Source of the DNA: SIAJ01 sp036266155
GTDB taxonomy: Bacteria > Planctomycetota > Planctomycetia > Gemmatales > Gemmataceae
DNA: 14,298 nucleotides
Assembly (NCBI GenBank): GCA_036266155.1
Contig: DATANR010000452.1
Coordinates: forward strand, 1 to 14,298
Direction of reading: 5' to 3'
Shown here: positions 7,446-14,298 of the stretch, piece by piece
How positions within the stretch are numbered: the stretch's first letter is position 1
Layout: the number at the start of each line of letters is the position of its first letter
Notes under the pieces: generated by a model
Databases searched by the model: none
Told to the model about the DNA's origin: nothing
The model's input: the letters and a program-made list of their open reading frames with translations, nothing else
Translations under genes and position numbers: made by a program

Positions 7446-7468
7446 GATCTTCTCTGTGTCTCTGTGGT
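7394..7468. repeat. Imperfect inverted repeat (CACAGAGACAC type) over the start of the haem-protein gene
   Basis: The left arm 7394-7406 (ACCACAGAGACAC) pairs with 7456-7468, and AGAGAAGA at 7415-7422 pairs with TCTTCTCT at 7448-7455. Eight bases (GGAGGCAC, 7407-7414) are unpaired in the left arm and the loop is 7423-7447. This matches a family of 'accacagagacacagag' elements that I recall as scattered through genomes of planctomycetes and other environmental bacteria and that give spurious reading frames such as HRDTE and CASVSLW; the family recall is unverified. It contains the start codon and the purine-rich AGAGAAG just before it. Confidence 0.8.
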
Positions 7469-7602
7469 GAACGGTCTCACGGCATGGCGGAATGGTAGTC
7501 GGCCGAAGCCAATGCAACAACTCTTCCGCGACCCCTATTAACTTCCCCCGATCGGTCTACTAAGGAGAGAAGCCTCCCTTGGGGGCGGCTGGAGGGCCAC
7601 GG
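7469..7602. promoter_or_regulatory. Divergent control region between the haem-protein operon and the sigma-factor operon
   Basis: This stretch must hold the promoters of both operons. On the minus strand, TTGTTG (7515-7520) and TACCAT (7492-7497) are 17 bases apart and form a weak sigma-70-like candidate for the haem-protein operon. On the plus strand I see no convincing -35/-10 pair; CGGTCTA at 7553-7559 resembles the -10 half of some ECF promoters but has no matching -35. A purine-rich GGAGGG at 7591-7596, six bases before the ATG at 7603, is the ribosome binding site of the sigma gene. CCTCC at 7573-7577 could pair with it, a possible but weak hairpin. Confidence 0.3.
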
Positions 7603-8154
7603 ATGACCGACGCCGAGCTGGTGCGGGCCACCCTCGCCGGGTCACGCGACGCCTACGCGGAGATCGCGCGGCGCTGGGCCGCGCGCGTCACGGCCATTTG
7701 CCATAGCCGCGTTCGCCGCGCGGATGTGGCGGATGATCTCGCCCAGGAGACGCTGCTTCGCGGATATCGGGCCCTCGGGAGTCTGTCCGATCCGTCCAAG
7801 GTCGGCACTTGGCTCATGGGCATCGCGATGCGGGCGTCACTCGATTGGTTGAAAGCTAGCGAACGATCAACGCTGACTTTCAGCGGACTTGGTCCGGATC
7901 GCTCAATTGAGTCGCTGGTGAGCCGCGACGACGGCGACCCGGCGGGAGACGCGGACGAACGGCGACAACTGATGGCCGAAGTCGAGGCGCTGCCCGAGCA
8001 GCTTCGGCAGGCCGTAATGCTTTACTACTACGACGACATGACGTACCGCGAGCTGGGCGAATTGCTCGGCGTCTCGGCCGCGACGATCAACGCCCGCTTG
8101 ACCAAGGCACGTTCGCTCTTGCGGCAACGCCTCGGCGCTTGCCGAACTGTTTGA
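7603..8154 (+). CDS. ECF-type RNA polymerase sigma factor
   Basis: A 183-residue sigma-70 family protein with only regions 2 and 4, as expected for an extracytoplasmic-function sigma factor. Region 2 covers about residues 5-85, including the DDLAQETLLRGYRAL segment (44-58) that contacts core polymerase and the -10. Region 4 covers about 128-178, starting LPEQLRQAVMLYYYDDMTY with a helix-turn-helix RELGELLGVSAATINARLTK (149-168) that would read the -35. A frame extends upstream to a TTG at 7579, but GGAGGG six bases before the ATG at 7603 fixes the start. It is followed after 35 bases by the giant FecR-like membrane protein, the usual place for its regulator. It could be autoregulated or control the divergent operon; neither can be read directly here. 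Confidence 0.93.
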   Translation: MTDAELVRATLAGSRDAYAEIARRWAARVTAICHSRVRRADVADDLAQETLLRGYRALGSLSDPSKVGTWLMGIAMRASLDWLKASERSTLTFSGLGPDRSIESLVSRDDGDPAGDADERRQLMAEVEALPEQLRQAVMLYYYDDMTYRELGELLGVSAATINARLTKARSLLRQRLGACRTV

Positions 8155-8189
8155 TCCACGATCATTCGCTCCGAACTGGAGTGTTTACC

Positions 8190-11100
8190 ATGACACACGA
8201 CGAAGCCCTACAATTGCTGTCCGCCCGAATCGACAGCCCGCTTTCGACCGATCAGCAACACCAACTCGACACGTGGCTGGCTGAATCGCCGGACCACACG
8301 ATTCTTGCCGAGGCGTTTCAGACACAACATGGTGAGTTGCGCACGGCGTTCGAACCGCGCCGCGACGCGGCAAGCCGCACGGCGTCGGCCGTCGCGCGGC
8401 AACTGCCAATACCGCCGATGCCCGCGGCAGAGCCGGCGGTTGGTCGTTGGCGACGCCTCCTGTTCGGGCCAATCCCCGCGGCCTGTGCGGCAGCGCTGCT
8501 GATTGCGATCGGGTTGATCGTGTTTCGCGGTAAGAACACACCGGGGCCCGACCACCCCACTGTCGCGGCCAACAACTCCGAGCCATATGCCGGCGTCGGA
8601 CTCAAGCCGCGAGATCGGCCCGATTTGCCCAAGACCATTGCGCTGACGGTTGGCGACATCGGCCGAACGCTCGTGGGCGAAAAACGCCGATACGTCTTGC
8701 CGGACGGCTCGTTTCTTTACTTGAACCAGGAAACCAAAGTCGAGCTGACGACCGACAGGCACGTTAAGGTCGAAACGGGTGAAGTGTTTGTCGAAGCCGT
8801 GACGGCCAAGACGGAAAGCGAACGCTTCATCGTGGAGACGCCGAATCGCTCAGTGACGGCATTGGGGACCAAGTTCGCGGTGCGGGCGACCGAGAAGGGC
8901 ACGGGCGTGCTGGTCGCACAGGGCAAGGTCGAAGTCTCTGGGCTTGCCGGAAAGGTCGCGACCGGTTGGGAACTGCAGCCGGGTTTCGACAAGATCGTTG
9001 CCGCTCCACGGGCCTCAGCGGCGCTCGACTGGACCAAGGAGCTGATGGCCGCCGCCGAGTCGCCGCTCGTGCCTGCTGGCAAATACAGCGGCGGTTCGCT
9101 CGTCGCCGTTGATCCGTATGGACAAGAGGCGAAACTGTCATTGGTCAAATTCCACGTCGACGTGTACATCGAAGAGGGCTTCGCCCGGACCACGATCGAC
9201 CAGACTTACTTCAACAGCGAAAACTCGCGGATGGAGGGGACGTTCTATTTTCCGCTGCCACCGGATGCATCGCTGTCGCGCCTGGCGATGTACGTCGACG
9301 GCGACTTGATGGAAGGCGGCATGGCGGACCGCGATCTGGCACGCGATGTTTACGAGCGCATTCGCTATCAGAATCGCGATCCCGCCCTGCTCGAATGGGT
9401 CGACGGCAGCGTGTTCAAGATGCGCGTCTTCCCGCTCGAAGCCCGACAAGAGAAGCGGATCGTCCTTTCCTATACGCAACGGTTGCCGGTCCTCTATGGC
9501 CGATCGACCTATCGCTTCCCGGCCGGGCACACGTTGGCCGTGGTCGATCAGTGGTCCTTCCAGGCGAACGTCAAAGACGGTGCCCGGTTGTCGGCGATGT
9601 CGCCTTCGCACCCGCGAATGAAGCTGATGCCGCAGGGCAAGGACTTGATCGCAACGGACGAAGCCAAGGGTGTAAAGGTCGATCGTGACGTTGTGTTGGA
9701 ACTGGTGGATCATCAAGCGGCGCAGAACGCCGAGGCGGCACGCTGGTCGCAAGGCGAACTCGACGGTCAGAAGTATCTGATGGTGCGATACAAGCCCGCG
9801 CTGCCCGTGGTGCAGCGCCGTGAACGGCGCGATTGGGTGTTCTTGTTCGAATCCTCGGGCGCCCGCGATCCGCTCGTGGCGCGAGCCCAGGTCGAGGTGA
9901 TTCGTTCGCTCTTGGCGCACGCGGAACACGAGGACACGTTCGCCATCCTGTCCGTCGGCACACGCATCCGCAAATGGAACGACGGGCCACAATTGGCGAC
10001 GCCGGAGAACGTGGCGGACGCGGTCAAGTGGCTGGAGAGCCGACACCTGATCGGCGCGCTGAATCTCGATCAGGCGTTGAGCGACGCGGCCGCCTTGCTC
10101 CAGGCGGGATCGAACCCGCACCTCGTGCACGTCGGCGGCGGTGTCGCGTCCATTGGCGAGCAACGGGCCGACGAATTGGTGAAGCGCATCCCGGTTGGCA
10201 CACGCTACGTCGGCATCGGCGTCGGTAAGCGCGTGTCGCCGGCCCTCATGAAGGTCGCGGCTGAGCGGACGGGCGGGCTATTTACACAAGTGAATCCCGA
10301 CGAGCCGATCTCCTGGCGCGGCTTCGAAATCGCATCGACGTTGAACGCCCCGCGGCTGCTCGACATCAACGTGACCACGCCGGGCGTCAATGGCGTGCGG
10401 TTCCTGACGTTCAGCAATGCCCTCGCCGACGGCGAGGAACTTGCCGCCATCGCGAACGTCACGCATGCCATGCCAACGTCGGTGGTCATCGAGGGCACGC
10501 TCGACGGCCAACGAGTTCACCATGCGGTGCCCGTGTCGAACGTCGCGGCGGGCGCCGGCTATCTGCCGCGGTCGTGGGCCAAGCTCGAGATCGATCGGCT
10601 GCTGGCCGTCGGCAGCGACGAAAATCGCAAGGCGGTCACCGAGTTGTCGAAGGCGATGTACGTGATGACGCCATTCACGTCGCTGCTCGTGCTCGAAAAC
10701 GAGCAGATGTACAAGGACTTCAAGGTTGATCGCGGCCGCAAGGATCACTGGGCGATGTACGCGTGTCCGGCCAAGATTCCGGTCGTCTTTATTCCCGATC
10801 CGAATCTGCCCGCCGGCAGCAATCCGGACCTCAAGGGACAGAAGCCGCACGCGAACCAAGTCGCGCAGACGATCATGGTTCGCAATCCGCCGCAATTTCT
10901 AACTTGGCCGGGGCACGGTGTCAATGACGTTGCCGTCGCCACGGCTGGTCAGAACTTTGGCGCGGCCTTCGCGGTGCCGGACGATGTAACTGTGCTTGGA
11001 GATCTCGACGGCATCGAGATTGAAGCGTTAGCTGAGAAGGCGGAGAAGCGGTTGATGGAAACGGATCGAAAGGACATCGATCGCCTCGTACGTTCGTTGC

Positions 11101-14100
11101 CCCGCGGCGGGACACGTTTTCGCTCGGAAAGCGAAGTCGCGGAACTTCGCGCGAGCCTAAGGGGCACCGAAGGACGCGGCTTTACCGGAGAAGCTTGGAG
11201 TGAAAGGAAGCTGAAACTGCGGCAACAGTCACGCGGCTTTGGAAGCGTGCAATCTGGCTCGGGCTCAATCGGGAGACTGTTTGAAGATTCATTCGCCACG
11301 GGCATCGACATCCCTGTCAAGGCCCTAAGCCGCAGGTCAGGCAAGGGAAAATCGAACCTTGAACTGCTCGGTGTCGGCCAGCAAACGGAATTCTTCAGCG
11401 AGTACGGTCTTAGCTTTGCCGATGCTGGCGGTGAGCCGGTGACTCGCTTTAAGCGGCAAATGCTCGCGTTCAGTCCGGATGGCACGCGCGCAGTCAATGG
11501 CCAATTAGGCAACCTTGACTTGAACGCGCCCGTCGAGCTGGCAGCCGTTGTCGCGCCAAGGCAGCGCGTACTCATCGAGAAGCTACGCCATGCCGCGGAC
11601 GATCGGACGCCGGCCATGCCGAGCGACCCGCTGGGCGACGGCGACGGCGATCGAATGACCATTGAGGCATTGGATGCACTGTCGGCGCCGCCGACCTATT
11701 ACGGCAGACCATCGTTCAGCGGCAGCTTCCGAGTGTTCAACGACCTCGTCGCCTACGCACCGGGCATGAGTTCCTCGCTTGCGGACATGCGGGCCGTAAC
11801 TGAGGCCGAGGCGGCACCGCGGTTCGGCAGCCGGCGTGGCAGCATCGATCCCAATGCACGCAAGCTCATTGACGCCGCGCGAACGACCGAATGGAAAGAG
11901 CTGCGCATCGGCGGGCCGAATGGCATCCCGTTCGTCCATGACGGCACTGGGCGCTACGCCTTCGAACGCCGCGTCGCCCTCGGGCTGTTGGAACGCGTCG
12001 TCTGCGATGGCATGCATCTCTGGCACCTGTACCCGGAACTTGGCATCGGCGCCAAGCGAACCGTGAGCCGGTTCCATCGGGCGCCGCTGATCGACTTGAT
12101 CCCCGACTTCGTGCCGCCGGCCGACGACCTGTGCTTTGGGGCCGACGTCAAGGCCATCGACGCCAAGACGGTCGCACTTATTCCGCTGCGGTCCGAGAAA
12201 GAGGACGAGCCGAAGGATTGGCTGGAAGTTCATCTGGCCTTCGATGGGCCGCGGCTTGTCGAACGACGTTGGGTCTTGCAGCCGAACAAGGAAGTTTTAG
12301 CCCGCGAAGTCTACGAGCCCGGCACCACGCGTCTGGTCGCACGGGACAAGGAGCAGAAGGACAAGGAGTTGGAGAAGCTCACACGCGCAACCAAGCCGGT
12401 CGCGGCGCCGAGCCTGAGGCCGGATGTGAAAGGGCTCGTCGTTCTGCCGTTGCCCTTGCGTAGTCGAGAAAAGGTCTACGGCGACCTCGGCCTTGAGCCG
12501 GGCGCCCAGTTGAATCAGGATCGCAATGCGTGCTTCCAGTACATGGAGGACGACGCGATCATGCAGCTCCTGACCGCCGAGTTCGCGGCGAACAACGGCC
12601 ACAATGTCGGGTACATCTGGTTGACGCGCTTCGCCAACGACAGCGATATGCGGACCGGGTTCTTCACGCTCATGGCGAGCGCGGGCCAGGACCCACGCAG
12701 CTATATCGGACTCGACAAGAAGTTCGAAGCGAATCCGTCCGACCCGCTGGTGCGCTATTTGTGGGAATTGCACGATAGCAATATCCACGACTGGCAGGCC
12801 CGACTGGGATTCGGTCCGGGCTCGTCGGACGCCGAGTCGTTCCTCGGCAAGCTCACCAGCTTCCGGCGCATCGTGACGCGCTGGAACGGCGGCTACATCA
12901 ACCACGATTTATGGGGCCAGCGCGACGGCGAACGACGGCGTGCCATCGAATTTGCCGTGCAAAATGCCGACAATCCACTCGGCTGGTGCTCATTGGCGCT
13001 GGTAAACGATCGTTGCCCGAATCAGGCGGCGTGGAAGGCCGTCGCCGACGCCTGGGCCGTCCTCGCCGAGAAGTCGTCGCTGCGCTACCCGGCGCTCTAT
13101 GAGCGAGCACGCTCGCTCGGCTACGCCGGTCAGGCGGAAGCCGCTCAAGAGAAGTATCAAACGCTGTTCCGGGCTGCCCTCAAGGAGGGCGTGTTGCCGC
13201 CTCTCGATTCGTCGTTCCGGTCGGTCTTAGAGGGCGGCAAGGACGATACTTGGGCAAAGCTGATGCGCGACACGGCCGCCAAGACAAAGGCCCGGCCCGT
13301 GATCGTGACTCTGGCATGGCAGTGTTACCAGCTCGGCGACATCGCGATGGCCGACACCCTGCTCGATCAAGCGCTGGCCCCACCGGTGCCTGCAGAGCAA
13401 AAGCGAATCACCAGCCTGGCGGCGATCCATTTCCTCAATGCGACCGCTCGCTATGACCGGGCCGACCAGCTCGTCCGCGGATTGTTGAGCGATCCGAAGT
13501 TGGCCACGGAGCCCGGACTCTGGCGGCTCGCATCGCAGATTTCCGACAACCGCAAGGACTCGGTGCGGGCGATCGAATGCCTGGAGAAGGCGATTGATAT
13601 CGAATACGCCCATTTGCCGGAGGTCTTCGACGTGCAGCCCATTCGCAACGATTATGGCCGACTGCTCGGCCACTACGAATGGTTGTCCGACGCATCGACA
13701 TCGCTGCAGGTCGCTCCGCCAAAGGACCTCGTCGCGCGAGTTGTGAAGGCGGCGGACCGTTGGCGTCATCTTGATCCGGAAGCTGCGGACGTGCCGAATC
13801 GGGTCGCCACGATCCTCCGAAAGGTCGGCGGTGAGGCAGCGACTGACCTGGCCTGGGACTATGCGACGACGCCGCTGGCGCTGAAGCCAAATGAGTCGAG
13901 CCCGTGGACGTCGCTCGCGTGGTCGTTGCGGCAAGAGGGCAATTGGAAGCTCGCGGATCGCTGCTACGAGTTGGCGTTCTTGGCGGAGCCGACCAACGCA
14001 CAGCTTCTGTGGGATCGAGCCCAACACTTGCAGCAACAGGGCCAAGAAGCCGAGAGTCGTAATCTGAAGCGCCAACTTGCTGGCGGCGACTGGCAACCGC

Positions 14101-14150
14101 GGTTCAATGGACTCAAGGCCCAGGCTCGGCAGGCGGTCGAGGGGCGGTAG
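8190..14150 (+). CDS. Giant single-pass FecR-VIT-VWA-TPR membrane protein, putative anti-sigma factor/sensor
   Basis: A 1986-residue protein. Residues 1-89 resemble the short cytoplasmic anti-sigma part of FecR proteins (MTHDEALQLLSARIDSPL) but lack a zinc-binding HxxxCxxC motif. A single membrane helix lies at 90-112. Outside follow a FecR domain (about 150-265), a VIT domain (about 303-445, with FYFPLPPDASLSRLAMYVDG), and a VWA-like domain (about 546-705) whose metal site is degenerate: ESSGARD from Glu554 instead of DxSxS. A planctomycete-typical block VMTPFTSLLVLENEQMYK comes at about 823-840. Residues about 911-1215 are a mostly disordered-looking linker. About 1215-1400 is beta-rich and unassigned, perhaps LolA-like (CDGMHLWHLYPEL). 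Helical TPR-like repeats occupy about 1630-1968. The ATG at 8190 has GGAG eight bases upstream and is preferred over the TTG at 8139. The partner is the sigma factor immediately upstream. Role as anti-sigma sensor is inference; domain order is seen. Confidence 0.85.
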   Translation: MTHDEALQLLSARIDSPLSTDQQHQLDTWLAESPDHTILAEAFQTQHGELRTAFEPRRDAASRTASAVARQLPIPPMPAAEPAVGRWRRLLFGPIPAACAAALLIAIGLIVFRGKNTPGPDHPTVAANNSEPYAGVGLKPRDRPDLPKTIALTVGDIGRTLVGEKRRYVLPDGSFLYLNQETKVELTTDRHVKVETGEVFVEAVTAKTESERFIVETPNRSVTALGTKFAVRATEKGTGVLVAQGKVEVSGLAGKVATGWELQPGFDKIVAAPRASAALDWTKELMAAAESPLVPAGKYSGGSLVAVDPYGQEAKLSLVKFHVDVYIEEGFARTTIDQTYFNSENSRMEGTFYFPLPPDASLSRLAMYVDGDLMEGGMADRDLARDVYERIRYQNRDPALLEWVDGSVFKMRVFPLEARQEKRIVLSYTQRLPVLYGRSTYRFPAGHTLAVVDQWSFQANVKDGARLSAMSPSHPRMKLMPQGKDLIATDEAKGVKVDRDVVLELVDHQAAQNAEAARWSQGELDGQKYLMVRYKPALPVVQRRERRDWVFLFESSGARDPLVARAQVEVIRSLLAHAEHEDTFAILSVGTRIRKWNDGPQLATPENVADAVKWLESRHLIGALNLDQALSDAAALLQAGSNPHLVHVGGGVASIGEQRADELVKRIPVGTRYVGIGVGKRVSPALMKVAAERTGGLFTQVNPDEPISWRGFEIASTLNAPRLLDINVTTPGVNGVRFLTFSNALADGEELAAIANVTHAMPTSVVIEGTLDGQRVHHAVPVSNVAAGAGYLPRSWAKLEIDRLLAVGSDENRKAVTELSKAMYVMTPFTSLLVLENEQMYKDFKVDRGRKDHWAMYACPAKIPVVFIPDPNLPAGSNPDLKGQKPHANQVAQTIMVRNPPQFLTWPGHGVNDVAVATAGQNFGAAFAVPDDVTVLGDLDGIEIEALAEKAEKRLMETDRKDIDRLVRSLPRGGTRFRSESEVAELRASLRGTEGRGFTGEAWSERKLKLRQQSRGFGSVQSGSGSIGRLFEDSFATGIDIPVKALSRRSGKGKSNLELLGVGQQTEFFSEYGLSFADAGGEPVTRFKRQMLAFSPDGTRAVNGQLGNLDLNAPVELAAVVAPRQRVLIEKLRHAADDRTPAMPSDPLGDGDGDRMTIEALDALSAPPTYYGRPSFSGSFRVFNDLVAYAPGMSSSLADMRAVTEAEAAPRFGSRRGSIDPNARKLIDAARTTEWKELRIGGPNGIPFVHDGTGRYAFERRVALGLLERVVCDGMHLWHLYPELGIGAKRTVSRFHRAPLIDLIPDFVPPADDLCFGADVKAIDAKTVALIPLRSEKEDEPKDWLEVHLAFDGPRLVERRWVLQPNKEVLAREVYEPGTTRLVARDKEQKDKELEKLTRATKPVAAPSLRPDVKGLVVLPLPLRSREKVYGDLGLEPGAQLNQDRNACFQYMEDDAIMQLLTAEFAANNGHNVGYIWLTRFANDSDMRTGFFTLMASAGQDPRSYIGLDKKFEANPSDPLVRYLWELHDSNIHDWQARLGFGPGSSDAESFLGKLTSFRRIVTRWNGGYINHDLWGQRDGERRRAIEFAVQNADNPLGWCSLALVNDRCPNQAAWKAVADAWAVLAEKSSLRYPALYERARSLGYAGQAEAAQEKYQTLFRAALKEGVLPPLDSSFRSVLEGGKDDTWAKLMRDTAAKTKARPVIVTLAWQCYQLGDIAMADTLLDQALAPPVPAEQKRITSLAAIHFLNATARYDRADQLVRGLLSDPKLATEPGLWRLASQISDNRKDSVRAIECLEKAIDIEYAHLPEVFDVQPIRNDYGRLLGHYEWLSDASTSLQVAPPKDLVARVVKAADRWRHLDPEAADVPNRVATILRKVGGEAATDLAWDYATTPLALKPNESSPWTSLAWSLRQEGNWKLADRCYELAFLAEPTNAQLLWDRAQHLQQQGQEAESRNLKRQLAGGDWQPRFNGLKAQARQAVEGR

Positions 14151-14152
14151 GT

Positions 14153-14176
14153 TCCGCCGCGGGGCAAGACGGCGGA
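14153..14176 (+). terminator. GC-rich hairpin just after the giant gene, possible terminator
   Basis: TCCGCCG (14153-14159) and CGGCGGA (14170-14176) form a perfect 7-bp stem with a 10-base loop, starting two bases after the stop codon. No T-run follows, so intrinsic termination is uncertain. Confidence 0.3.
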
Positions 14177-14255
14177 TGACAGTTGCGATCTATGGTACAC
14201 GATGCTTTGCAATGAAACTGTCCGGCGCGCCGCGAATTCATTTCATCCAGAATTG

Positions 14256-14293
14256 AGAGATGGCCAACACACACACTGGGGTTGACCATCTCT
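14256..14293. repeat. Inverted repeat at the right edge
   Basis: AGAGATGGCCAAC (14256-14268) pairs with GTTGACCATCTCT (14281-14293) over 13 positions with one C-A mismatch (14264/14285). The loop is ACACACACTGGG. The window ends five bases later, so it cannot be told whether a T-tract, a gene or a longer element follows. The rest of 14177-14255 shows nothing recognisable. Confidence 0.6.
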
Positions 14294-14298
14294 GCCTG

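Noticed and set aside
7446..7520. Start of the haem-protein gene 25 codons further upstream
   Set aside because: The added residues (ending VHHRDTEKI) are translation of the repeat's other arm and would precede the signal peptide with a charged segment.
1..14298. CRISPR arrays, tRNA or rRNA genes, transposase genes
   Set aside because: No regularly spaced direct repeats, no cloverleaf or rRNA-like stretches and no transposase motifs were seen on either strand.

Overview
The window looks like chromosomal DNA of a Planctomycetota bacterium. The grounds are high GC, a large secreted protein with an N-terminal 'membrane-bound dehydrogenase' propeller and a C-terminal PVC-type CxxCH haem domain, an ECF sigma factor paired with a very large FecR/VIT-domain membrane protein, and a small protein type I associate with planctomycetes. 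Family calls come from reading motifs; no database search was possible.

Layout, left to right. (1) 225-1937, minus: a secreted gamma-glutamyltransferase of the YwrD-like type. (2) 2066-2542, plus: a MNT-type nucleotidyltransferase (MntA-like antitoxin), overlapping the first 28 codons of a HEPN (HepT-like) toxin gene that is cut short. (3) 2537-2601: a near-perfect long palindrome. (4) 2596-2880, minus: a 94-aa hypothetical protein. The stop codons of (2) and (4) both lie inside the palindrome, at mirror positions. (5) 2946-7445, minus: a two-gene operon, first a 991-aa propeller/HEAT/cytochrome c protein, then a Tat-exported protein resembling the N,N-dimethylformamidase large subunit. (6) 7603-14150, plus: an ECF sigma factor followed after 35 bases by a 1986-aa single-pass membrane protein. 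The latter joins an anti-sigma-like N-terminus, FecR, VIT, a degenerate VWA, a long linker, an unassigned beta-rich region and C-terminal TPR-like helices.

How the parts may work together. The sigma factor and the giant FecR-VIT protein form a plausible trans-envelope signalling pair, with the small N-terminus inside and about 1870 residues outside the membrane. The divergent haem-protein operon starts 157 bases from the sigma gene, so it is a natural but unproven target. The oxidoreductase-like protein and the DMFase-like protein are both exported and may share an extracytoplasmic degradation task whose substrate cannot be read from sequence.

The most notable observations are two cases of repeat elements shaping coding sequence. 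The palindrome at 2537-2601 supplies the same CAC-TGA ending to two converging genes next to a broken toxin-antitoxin pair. An inverted repeat at 7394-7468 encodes most of the signal peptide of the secreted haem protein. The giant sigma-linked VIT/VWA/TPR protein is the best candidate for a little-described system.
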